This document shows positions 10,238 to 19,238 of a stretch of 64,000 nucleotides of DNA, one piece after another. The notes under the pieces are model-generated. The model searched no databases, was not told the DNA's origin, and saw nothing but the letters and a program-made list of their open reading frames with translations. This DNA comes from Cryptomeria japonica (Eukaryota; Streptophyta; Pinopsida; Cupressales; Cupressaceae): positions 475,808,900 through 475,872,899 of the forward strand of contig NC_081406.1 of the NCBI RefSeq assembly GCF_030272615.1. The letters run 5' to 3'. The position numbers were made by a program, and so were the translations under genes. The first letter of the stretch is position 1, and each line of letters opens with the position of its first letter.

Positions 10238-11526
10238 TATAAGAACCCTTACTAACTTTGCCCTAAAATCATTGATTTCTACCCTTGGGAATTTTGTCAA
10301 ACACTTGTCTTGCAAAGTCTGTACTTGCTGTTATGAGTTTTCTGTTTGTATTGTTTGGGTCTTGTACACTGCAATTAATGTTTTGAATGCCTCTAACCAT
10401 GAAAGATTGACTAACAATGTCATAGAAATGATATGCCAATTGATTTTGATGCATATAAGTAACTAAAAATAACAACTACAGCTGCTTGACAAATCATCAA
10501 ACACTTGGCATGCAAACTAGAAATTATGTGGCAGCAGCATAATGAAGTTTTTATTAGTTATTCTCACACCAAATAGTTACAAAGGTATAACATGTAATTT
10601 CCAAAACTTATGACAGCAAAATTAGAGAACCTGATATGCAAAATGCTTGCTGCAAATGATGGTCTCCACTCTTCAATGGACTGCCAATTAAACACGTTCC
10701 TGCTGTAGCTACGAATAATTTGCCAATTAAATGCCTGATTTCTTAGTACTGTAGCACGTCACTATTCACGCCACTGTAGCGTTTCACTATTCACGGATTA
10801 CTGTAGCGCGAGTACTGTAGCGTCTACTGTAGCACGGTTACTGTAGCGTCTACTGTAGCGCGGGTACTGTAGCAGCAATTGTATCTTGAAATGATTGCTT
10901 CAATTCTGATTTTTAATGGCTGCCAAATGAAACTGTAGGTCTGCAATTGATATATATTCGAAAATCTGCATACCCTAGATGTCTTCCCTTCTTTTTAAAG
11001 CCCAAATAGAACTCCAGAATGAAGCTCTCCTGAAATGCCAAATTCAGTGGATATTTCACCACCTCAAATGGTTGCAACACTAAAGAATTGTCGCTCTCCA
11101 ATGGCTGACTGAATCAGAAACCCTTGGCTTCTTCTCCCAAGTTCATAACAAACAAATATCAATTCTCTGGATGGATGATATAAAATGAGCTCTTAAGTCC
11201 CTTTTTATTCTTTCTTGTGAGAGCTCGAACACTTTCTTGGCCAATGTGGGATTAAAGACATATTCACACATTATAATATTAAAGTGACTTTATTATTATA
11301 AAGTTACTTTATAACTTTATAATAACATTAAAATATTTAAATAAATCACTTAAGTCACTTTTAATTAAATTAATTAAATATAAAGTCACCTTTTTTTAAT
11401 TTTATTTTATTTAATGACTTAATAAGAAATTAATTTAATCAATTTCTCCTTATTTCTCCACTTAGCCTTCGGAGAATGTAAAGGCTAAGAACTCCACTGA
11501 GATGCTAAAAAGGTGGGGACATTACA
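10238..11526 (-). mobile_element. Solo LTR A, 1289 bp, inserted in H pol
   Basis: Flanked by ATGGC at 10233-10237 and 11527-11531. The right end is GGGGACATTACA; the left end is TATAAGAACC, apparently a TG terminus mutated to TA. No internal region remains, so the element was reduced to one LTR by recombination. Excision in silico restores the integrase-chromodomain frame, confirming both borders. Contains an ACTGTAGC array (10746-10876) and an A/T-rich right part with GACTTTAT words shared with 4960-5060 and 38870-39000. Related to the LTRs at 3613 and 36516. Confidence 0.9.
10746..10876. repeat. ACTGTAGC tandem array in LTR A
   Basis: Eight CTGTAGC words separated by 9-25 bases, some alternating with TCACTATTCACG. 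CTACTGTAG within the array is itself a 9-base palindrome. The related LTR at 36516 carries an independent version (37085-37262). Confidence 0.85.
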
Positions 11527-11677
11527 ATGGCCTCAGGAACTAGCACCAGTTCTCCCTCTTCATCCAAAGGAGGCAGATCAGGAGAGACTATCACATTGTG
11601 CCCAAGCGCCTTTTTGAGGCGTGACACGTGGAAGACATTATGTACTCGGCTACTCGCTGGTAGCTCCAACTTGTAAG
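11527..11677 (-). pseudogene. Integrase C-terminal segment of element H
   Basis: Minus-strand frame KLELPASSRVHNVFHVS, RLKKALGHN, LPPLDEEGELVLVPEAI: the conserved block between integrase core and chromodomain in chromoviruses. It is bounded on the right by composite B (duplication GTAAG, 11673-11677) and on the left by solo LTR A. No stop inside this fragment. Confidence 0.85.
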
Positions 11678-12778
11678 TGTCATGTCCCCTCCTTGATCAT
11701 TATGTAGAGAATAAATGAAACAATAATTATTATTAATTAATATATTAATTATCGACGAATGATTATTTGAAATTATTAAATAATATTATTTGATTAATAT
11801 TCGTTGATAATAATATTCCGAAATATCCAAATAAAATAAATTAGCATTATATTATAAACATTAACATCATTAAGGATATTAAACAATAAATATTATCAAT
11901 GTTTATTTATTATTTAATATTTACCTATTAATTAATATTTTTTATTTGATGCTATTATTAATTAATTATTATTATCAATTAATAAATACTTATTAAAAAA
12001 AAGTTCATTTGTTAATGAACTCATTAAATGTATGGGCCCAAGGATCCCACGTAACCTTGTTGTTAGAAGGTGGTGACCCTTCCTTGAGTCATCACTTCCC
12101 CCTATATTATACTAAAGCACAAGTAATATTAAGGGGGAATGACAGGAGAGTAATCCAGGAGTAAGTTAGAAACCTATGAAGGTAGCGATCTTGGTCAGAA
12201 ATCCATTCAGTGGCAGCAAGCTTATGATCAGTAATAGAACAAATATACAACAATGACTATAAGATGAAAAGCAACCTGAGCGATAATGTTTTACATAGAG
12301 ATCGGGTTTGTTAGAACTTACTGTTATAATTGCTGATCGCTTTCAATATGGAGTATTACATTAACATCGTGGGTCAATCCTCCATAATTTTTATGGACAG
12401 CACAAGGTACAATTCCAATAAGAAAATAATAGTTATCAATAAGATAGTAGTTTGACTAGTCAGCACTTATTAAGAAAAAATACACAATTCCCCAAATCAG
12501 CAATTAAGCCATTATTATGAGACGTGTTTCCTCAAGGAAAGATTACTCCAAAGAGACATGACTATTGGGAGGTATAAAAAGAGAATGATGGTAAGAGGGA
12601 AAAAAGAAGGATATATCATCTACGATCAAATTAGAATAGAACTGTTATGGAGTTACAGGGAGTAACATTTGTGTTCTTGGTGGTATGCATGGGATGTGCT
12701 TAATATGTATGCTTAATATATGAAGCCCGATAACATTCTTATGCAGAATTGAATAGTAATATAAATTTAGATAATAAT

Positions 12779-12811
<33 letters not shown>

Positions 12812-13054
12812 AATACTAATACAAATAATACTAATACTAATAATAATAATATAATTATAATTATTAAAATGTTTAATAAGTTCTGCATCTGCAGTAATAT
12901 AATGATAATATCTGAGAATAAATAATGTATATAAATATATATATAAACTATATGTATATTAATAATAAATATTAGTATATAAATCAGACGGAATGTTTAA
13001 GAAGAAGCCTATGTTCTTGTTATCATTGATTGGATTCATGTTAAAGATAGTTCT
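11678..13054. mobile_element. LTR-type DNA left of element T
   Basis: A/T-rich non-coding DNA. It begins at the GTAAG-flanked terminus and contains a TATA-like GGTATAAAAAGAG at about 12570 on the plus strand and a TAA-type microsatellite (12780-12855). It must include the left part of LTR B and probably the left part of X. No ORF worth reporting. Confidence 0.5.
12780..12855. repeat. TAA/TACTAA microsatellite
   Basis: Runs of TAA followed by interspersed TAC and CAA units and more TAA. Simple repeat in LTR DNA. Confidence 0.9.
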
Positions 13055-13326
13055 TGTTTACCCTCTCAGGTGAATAACTTAAAGTACATAGATAAAGCAC
13101 GTAATGCAGAATAATAATGCCATAGATATCAGATCAAATATAAGAGATGTTATTCCATTCCTAATTGTGTGTCACAAGTTACATTCGGAAGTATATAAAG
13201 ATACCAAGGGGTGCGAGCGCCAATCGTCGCACCGCAACTACCATCCCTCGGTTGCCATTAACCAAGACAATTACAACTTACAACTTAATTAACTAGTTTT
13301 ATTTGCTTACAATATTGCCGCTAACA
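13055..13326 (-). mobile_element. 3' LTR of element T, 272 bp
   Basis: TGTTTACCCTC to CGCTAACA on the plus strand. Very short compared with the 1.3-4.4 kb LTRs around it. The nine substitutions relative to 22387-22658 are mostly transitions. Confidence 0.95.
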
Positions 13327-13341
13327 TCATCCCCCCCAAAA
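13327..13341 (-). other. Polypurine tract of element T
   Basis: On the minus strand a TTTTTTGGGGGGGATGA run directly precedes the LTR TG at 13326. G-rich rather than mixed A/G. Confidence 0.7.
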
Positions 13342-13394
13342 AACAAGGTCGTCTCCGGACGACAAAACAACATGGAAGGATTACAACATAAAAC

Positions 13395-14099
13395 TCAGGA
13401 CTCAGAAGGGGGTGGAGGAAGTGTCCCTAGTGGAGAGGGGGGGGGGCTCAGGCAAGCGTGTAACTCATAGACCTGTTCAGTCTGCAACTTGAGGTCCCGC
13501 TCCGCCACCATCTGGCATTCCATCGTTGTTTTCACCATCAATGCGGCCTCCAAAACTTCCTTATCTTTCTGATCCACCTGCTCCAAAGCGCTACTCAGTC
13601 CGTTCTCCAACATGGTCCTGTCTTCCTGCACTTCCTCCAACTGGGCCTCCAAGGCACCTTTAGCCGTCCTCTCTCCGGCTAACACTGTCTCCAAGGCAGC
13701 TCGTTCTTCATCCCATGCGGCCGTCGCCCGATCCAATTGCTCTCGGTGGAGCTCCTCCGTCTGCTGGAGCCTAGTAGCCAACTCATCCCATGCCAATACG
13801 GCCTCCCTGCGCTGGGTCTCTGCACTGTTGCCAATATATTGCATCCTCCGCAACTCATAGTAAGTTTCGCGGAAGGACTGCTCTATTTGCCTCAACAATG
13901 CCTGTCTGCTGCTTTTGCCAACCTGCTCCCGAAGGCCCCAATTCTCCAACATCTGCAAGGTCTCTATGGTAGACCATCCACCAGACTCAAAGCACTGAGT
14001 AAAGTGGGTCCTGCATCTATCCCTCATAAACTCCAATAGCTGCTCCAACTCCTCGTCTGCCCGGGCCTCACCCTGAGACCGTACTGAGGATACTACCAT
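13395..14099 (-). CDS. Element T extra ORF: coiled-coil protein, 234 codons
   Basis: No enzyme motif. The protein is almost entirely a predicted heptad-type coiled coil: acidic/basic helices with Leu at regular spacing from about residue 15 to 210 (for example ELEQLLEFMRD near the N-terminus and LEAQLEEVQEDRTMLENGL in the middle), ending in a Pro/Ser tail. It is the last ORF before the polypurine tract, in the position of env-like or additional ORFs of other plant gypsy elements. The ATG at 14099 follows an in-frame TGA, and the frame upstream looks coding (RELEQFLADMVVEA), so the original protein may have been longer. A role in particle assembly or packaging is only a guess. Confidence 0.6.
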   Translation of the reverse strand: MVVSSVRSQGEARADEELEQLLEFMRDRCRTHFTQCFESGGWSTIETLQMLENWGLREQVGKSSRQALLRQIEQSFRETYYELRRMQYIGNSAETQRREAVLAWDELATRLQQTEELHREQLDRATAAWDEERAALETVLAGERTAKGALEAQLEEVQEDRTMLENGLSSALEQVDQKDKEVLEAALMVKTTMECQMVAERDLKLQTEQVYELHACLSPPPSPLGTLPPPPSES

Positions 14100-14419
14100 T
14101 CAGGCTTCCACAACCATATCCGCCAAAAACTGCTCTAACTCCCTGTTGCCATCCCCTCTCGGAGATGCTACTATATCCTGCTCCTCTATAGCCCCGTGGG
14201 AAGTCTGAGGGAAACTCGAGGTGAACTCCTACGTAGGGCTCAACATCAACTCGTGGATGGGTGAGTGATCTCTCGGTACACTCCTCGTAGGCTCTGGCGA
14301 ACCATCTTCGACGAGGTCCACAACTTATGAGGACTTTGCTCATGCCTTGGAGAAAGGACTACTGTTCCAACGGGGGTTATTGGTGCCAACTTGAACCGGC
14401 TCAGCCATGCATTCATATC

Positions 14420-15202
14420 CTACTGACAAGGGCGATCACTCCCTCCAGAAAGTTCCGGTGATACCGCCATCTCCCCAGGTGCTGTCCCTCCAACCTCTAC
14501 TACTGTCGTGGGATGACTCTCGCCCACCACCAGAGGCTCTACCAGTGTCGCGGTCACAGGTGGGGGGGCCATAATCACGAGTGTCCGGCCTTGCCCAAAA
14601 CCAGGAACGGGTACTGCCATCACTACCGCACCTGGAGGAGGCAACATGGTACCCGCGGAAGTCGTCTGCTCATCCAGAGGCTGCGTGACCGCCATTGATT
14701 TTGCCCCCATGTCAGTCTCTCCATGTTGCCCACCCTGACCCACCATTCTGAAACTAGTCTCCATGGCAGAATCACTGGAGTCCTCCGCCTCCTCACTCGG
14801 GTCACTATTGCCAGACTCAGACTCTGTTGCCGACACTGAAATCACTACCTTCCTCTTCCGTTTCGGGCCAGAGTGGATATCACTGCTTGGCGCCATGTTG
14901 TCCAGGTGCATCCAATAAAATATGGGGGGTTGTCCAGGGTGTACACGACCTTGTGGTGCCAAGTACTGGTCCTGGTCCGGTGAACCCTGAAGGCGTACTG
15001 GATTGAGAAAGAGCCCGATAGCGTGGTAGGGCATGTAGAAAGTCCTGTGCTGGAGAGTCATGGATTCCTCCATTCTATCCGCTAATACGGATGCCCAGTC
15101 ATATACTATACCGTTATGGATGCCATTCATGAGCACCATCTGTGCCATGGCAATATCTGAAGCCCGACTTGCTCCCATCAACCGGCTCTTCACTACATCC
15201 AC
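14420..15202 (-). CDS. Element T extra ORF, 260 codons
   Basis: Not assigned to a named family. The N-terminal 90 residues look like a folded domain (ASDIAMAQMVLMNGIHNG, DWASVLADRMEESM and HRTFYMPYHAIGLFLNP), a pattern I associate with extra ORFs of plant gypsy elements. It is followed by a basic KRKRKV stretch (possible nuclear signal), an acidic Ser/Glu region and a Pro/Val/Gly-rich tail. It lies between ORFs 15391-15798 and 13395-14099 on the same strand; the three may be parts of one protein broken by frameshifts, since their frames differ. Confidence 0.5.
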   Translation of the reverse strand: MDVVKSRLMGASRASDIAMAQMVLMNGIHNGIVYDWASVLADRMEESMTLQHRTFYMPYHAIGLFLNPVRLQGSPDQDQYLAPQGRVHPGQPPIFYWMHLDNMAPSSDIHSGPKRKRKVVISVSATESESGNSDPSEEAEDSSDSAMETSFRMVGQGGQHGETDMGAKSMAVTQPLDEQTTSAGTMLPPPGAVVMAVPVPGFGQGRTLVIMAPPPVTATLVEPLVVGESHPTTVVEVGGTAPGEMAVSPELSGGSDRPCQ

Positions 15203-15390
15203 CAGTCATTGCCATATTCCTTCTCTTAAAAACGACTTCTTTAGACCGCGACTCTTGCTTGCGTGCTGGAGTTCAGAAGTTTGTCTTTGAAGTCAGTGGC
15301 TATTTTTTGTGCCTTATCCACTTTCTTTCTGTGCATCCCCGGAATACCAAAAACCCTGGTAAATTCGGTCGAAGCAAACGATACTGTACG

Positions 15391-15798
15391 CTACTGGTGG
15401 TCGTAATCAAATACTGATTGCCGCCTGTGCGAGTCGTAAGTACCAATCATGGCACGCAACACCACCTCGAAGTCCCTGATGCCAAAAATTGCCATCTGGA
15501 TGGTCCACTGTACTTGTGCAATTCGCAGTTGCGTCTTCAGAGGGTCATCATTCGAGGTCTCATTCCACCATCTCCTGCAATCTGTGCCAGTCAACCCCTC
15601 AAAAGTAATTGTGTCCATCGTCATGTCACTCATTGCTAGAGTCTGCTGCACTTTGGAGCGTACCTTCTTCCCTTTCTTTTGGCTGCTGTCAGCCATGCCG
15701 CCTCTTACATTACACCCGAAGGCAGAATCCAAACCACACCCTTGTTCCCTGAGGTTGACGGTACTGCACCAGGTAACTGCCACAACTGCTTTTGCCAA
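15391..15798 (-). CDS. Element T extra ORF, 135 codons, start of the downstream coding block
   Basis: Unrecognised. Contains MADSSQKKGKKVRSK (basic), then a conserved-looking part (FEGLTGTDCRRWWNE, VQWTIQMAIFGIRDFE). MADSSQ at about 15696 is an alternative start that begins with the basic region. Read together with 14420-15202 it could be the N-terminal half of a single extra protein, downstream of integrase. Separated from integrase by the palindrome ladder and a GC-rich non-coding stretch. Confidence 0.45.
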   Translation of the reverse strand: MAKAVVAVTWCSTVNLREQGCGLDSAFGCNVRGGMADSSQKKGKKVRSKVQQTLAMSDMTMDTITFEGLTGTDCRRWWNETSNDDPLKTQLRIAQVQWTIQMAIFGIRDFEVVLRAMIGTYDSHRRQSVFDYDHQ

Positions 15799-16304
15799 TT
15801 TTTCCCCCTAGCATCCATTAAATAATGCTTCCTTTGTCGTTTGTGCCCTATTTTTTGGAAAAACGAATAGGGTTAAAGCAATAAGCACGTGCCTCTGTTG
15901 TAGCTGTACGGTAATGCTCTGTCCTTTCGTTGCCGTAAAGTTAATATTCTGCTCCTACCTGATGTGGCCCTCGTGCGGTTTGCTGCTATGTTGGTGCGGG
16001 TTGCGTGTGTGGGCTGGGCCGGCTGTGTGTTTATTTTATTCCGCTATGTTTGTGCTTTATGTTTGTGCGGGGCTTTACCGTCGGTGGTCCCATTGCCGGT
16101 GTTGCCACCGCACGGTGGCCCCACCGCTGGTGTTGCCACCGCACGGTGGTTCCATCGTCGGTGTTGCCACCATCCGGTGGTCCCACCATCTGTGGTCTCA
16201 CCGTACGGTGATTCCATCGTAGCTTTTTTTTTTTCCTCGACCGTACGGTCAGCTGTCGTACAGACACGTACGACCTTACGGTTTTTTTTTTTAATATTAT
16301 TATT
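15799..16304 (-). repeat. Element T spacer between integrase and extra ORFs
   Basis: Non-coding, locally GC-rich. Holds the palindrome ladder (16105-16250), two T-runs (16223-16234 and 16281-16292) and nothing else recognisable. Could contain the leader of a subgenomic or spliced mRNA for the extra ORFs, but no splice signal was established. Confidence 0.45.
16105..16250. repeat. Palindrome ladder in element T
   Basis: Six near-perfect inverted repeats: CCACCG CA CGGTGG at 16105-16118 and 16136-16149, CCACC ATCC GGTGG at 16167-16180, CCAC CATCT GTGG at 16183-16195, CACCGTACGGTG at 16199-16210 and GACCGTACGGTC at 16239-16250. Starts are 31, 31, 16, 16 and 40 bp apart. Pairing is kept while the bases and loops change. 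Confidence 0.85.
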
Positions 16305-17459
16305 TCATCTATAGGGTTCGGGATCGGTCGCCCGTTCATGGTAATGTTTTAATTTCGACCCGTTGACGGTGTCAGGTATCTCCTTCCCGTCGAGTGTCCA
16401 CAACTTAATCGCCCCGTTGGCATTGACCTCGCGTACCTTGAAGGGCCCTAGCCATCGCACTTTAAATTTTCCTGGTTTGATTTTGTTCTTCCCATTGAAT
16501 TTCAACACTAACTGCTCAGGAGTAAACTTCATTCACCGAAGGTGGTTGTCATGCCAGACCTTCCGTCATTGCTGGGCTGCCTCTGTGGCCCATTGTGCCA
16601 TCATTCTTTTTTCGTCCAACTTGCTTAAAGCATACAGTCTCTCCCTCAGGCTTTCCATATCCCCGAGTCTGTTCTCTACTGCAATGCGAAGGCTTGGCAC
16701 CATGAATTCTGCTGGCACCACAGCTTCTTGCCCGTACATGAGTTGGAACGGAGTTTGGCCTGTGGTCACCTTGTAGGTTGTACGGTAGGCTCACAAGACC
16801 GAAGGTAACTTTTCTTCCCAGTCTTCTCCCTCGACACTGCATGACTTGTATATCACGCTCACAATAATCTTGTTGGTAGCCTCGGCCTACCCATTGGCTC
16901 GCAGGTAATAGGGGCTAGATAGAGAATGGAAAATCTTGAATTCTGTAGTAAGGAGTTTAATCATGTGGTTCACAAAATGTCCGCCTCTGTCGCTTGTCAA
17001 CTGCATAGGGATCCCATACCGCATAATAATTTGCTCGTAGATGAATCTTGCTGTACTTACGGCCGAGTTGTCCGGTAGGGCTCGCGCTTCAACCCACTTG
17101 GTTAAATATTCAGTGGCTACCACAATGTAGCGACACCTCCTGGTGCGGATCACTTTGAACGGCCCGCTGAAATCCAGCCCCCAGCGTTCGAATAGTTCTT
17201 GAGCATGCGAAGGGTTGAGGGGCATGAAATCCCTTTTCAGCGGTCTCTCCGCTCTCTGACAGGTATCACAACCTACTACCCATTCTCTCGCATCATTATA
17301 CGTGGGCCACCAGAGGCCTACTAGCAACACCTTCCTTGCCGTAGTGTCCGGTCCCATATGGCCTCCTGCGGGCCCCTCATGTGCTTCCCTCAAGATGCTT
17401 GGCACCTCTTCCTCCATCACACACCAACGTAACACCTTGTTGGGCCCCATTTTATACAA
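16305..17459 (-). pseudogene. Element T integrase, interrupted
   Basis: Minus strand, read from 17459. The zinc-binding HHCC domain is present (HEGPAGGHMGPDTTARK, then WVVGCDTCQRAER), followed by the core with GLDFSGPF, TSDRGGHFVNHM and, after a stop replacing the usual Gln, AEATNK with the catalytic Glu. The C-terminal domain ends with GKFKVRWLGPFKVREV and a long charged tail to 16305; no chromodomain. In-frame stops at about 16884 and near 16530-16565 break it. It follows RNase H after one stop at 17472. Confidence 0.85.
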
Positions 17460-17474
17460 TAAACCATTAATCAG

Positions 17475-18494
17475 CTAGAATGTGCGGCTTCTCAACACAA
17501 GCTTTCTTCGCTGTCCCGACGGCATGCCTTGGGGGAACACAGAGGTGGAGAGATATTCCCCGATGGCAGTATACCATGGTGGTAGTACTGCGATCTTGAA
17601 TAGGTGGGCGTCTGGAAAGTCGTCATTTACCCCTTCTGGCGGCTCTCCGGACCTAATCCACGACAATTGGTCAGCAATGACATGGCTTTTGCCTGGCTGT
17701 ACAATTATAGTGAACGTAAACTCTTGCAGCAAGAGTAGCCATCGACTAATCCTTCCCTGAATTATCGGCTTGTTGACCAAGTACATGAGGGCTTGATGGT
17801 CCACGTAGAATGTGAACGGTGTCGCCAATAGATAGTGTCTAAATTTTTGTACCGCATAGATCATCCCCAATGCCTCCCGTTCTGTTGTGCTGTAATTTTT
17901 CTCCGCTTTGGATAACAATCTACTGGCAAAATAGACGGGATGATCCAACCTGTGATCTCCCACTTGGGCCAGTGTGGCACCGATCGCAAAGTTTGAAGCG
18001 TCCACATGGACATGGAACTCCCTATCCCAGTTGGGGTAAGCGAGGATGGGAGCAACCACTAGCCTCGTCTTCAATTCCTCAAATGCTTCACTCTCCGGGG
18101 TCCCCCAGGTGTACGGCTCACCCTTACGAGTAAGCTTGTCCAAGGGGTGGGATATTTGTGCAAAGGTTTTTATGAACCTTCTATAGTAGCCGATATGGCC
18201 CAAAAAGGACTTTACCCCAGTGACATCTGTAGGAGGCTCCATCTCCACGATCACCCGTATTTTGTCTAGGTCCGTCTTCAGACCTACTTTGCATACGATG
18301 TGCCCAAGCAATTTGCCTTGAGGTACCATAAATCGACATTTTTTTGGATTAAGGGCCAGCCTTGCCCTTCGGCATCTTTCCAGGCACTCTCTGAGGGCTA
18401 CCAAATGCGTATCTTGCTCGCTATAGATGGACCAGTTGTCGAGGAAGGCTTTAAAATTCCCTACCGACATCTTGTCGAATATGTGTAGTATAAT
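17475..18494 (-). pseudogene. Element T RT C-terminal half and RNase H
   Basis: The frame continues from the RT N-terminal half through one stop at 18494-18492. The RT active site reads AFLDNWSIYS: the second Asp of the usual F/YxDD motif is Asn, which should abolish polymerase activity. Next come the thumb (LNPKKCRFMVPQGKLLGHIV), the connection (SFLGHIGYYRRFIKTFAQIS) and a gypsy RNase H with its first catalytic Asp (FHVHVDASNFAIGATLAQVG) and later KNYSTTEREALGMIYAVQKF. There is no second RNase H, unlike element D. Confidence 0.88.
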
Positions 18495-19169
18495 TCACTG
18501 GAATGTTGCAGGTGCATTGCATAGGCCGAATGGCATCCAGTTGTATGCATAGACACCATCTTCGACCATGAAGGTGGTCTTCAGTTTATCTTCCTCGACG
18601 ATTGAGATCTGGTTATATCCGAAGAATCCATCCAAAAACGAGTACATCTCATGGCCGGCCACCTCCTCTAGTATGCTGTCCGTAAACGGGATTAATAAGG
18701 GGTCTTTAATCATAATTGCATTGAGACACCGGAAGTCCACACAAATCCTTATTTGGTTAGCTTCCTTCTTTAGTGAAATGACTATAGGCAACACCCATTC
18801 GCTTGTCTGTACTTTAAAAATGATACCGGCCTCCAGCATTTTTTCTATCTCATCGTTCACCCGCGCTGCATAGTTGCGGTTCATCCGGTACGGTCTCTTT
18901 CGTACGGGTCAGGCTCTAGGTACCAACGGGATGTGGTGCACGCACAGTTCGGGAGGTACCCCGTTCAAGTCTTTATACGCCCATGCGAAGACGTCTTTAA
19001 ACTCCAGGAATATTTTGAAGACCGTTGTCTTCAGCACGGGATCCCAGTCATCCCCAACTAATATATTCCGTGGGTCCTCCTCCTTTCCCAGGTTTGTTGC
19101 CTTTAGCTTGGATTCTTCAAATTGAATTGGCATGTCTTTCTCAAACTGATGTGCGGGTGCCTCGTCCAC
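18495..19169 (-). pseudogene. Element T RT N-terminal half
   Basis: One frame with one stop. Begins in the linker typical upstream of RT (LEFKDVFAWAYKDLNGVPPE) and contains finger and palm motifs (LEAGIIFKV, ICVDFRCLNA, YSFLDGFFGYNQI, NWMPFGLCNAPATFQ). It copies element RNA into DNA in a cytoplasmic particle in living copies. It is separated from the protease ORF by stops around 19200-19236. Confidence 0.85.
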
Positions 19170-19238
19170 TCGGGCTTCCCCCTCCTTATATTCTCTGTAT
19201 TCCGGAGGGAAGACCTCCGGATCGGCGGGCTCCTCTAT

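Noticed and set aside
13191-13200. GTATATAAAG as a plus-strand promoter in the T LTR
   Set aside because: Element T is transcribed on the minus strand; the word is A/T-rich and can be read in both directions.
17482-18133. Plus-strand ORFs over the RNase H region of T
   Set aside because: Antisense shadows of a conserved pol gene.
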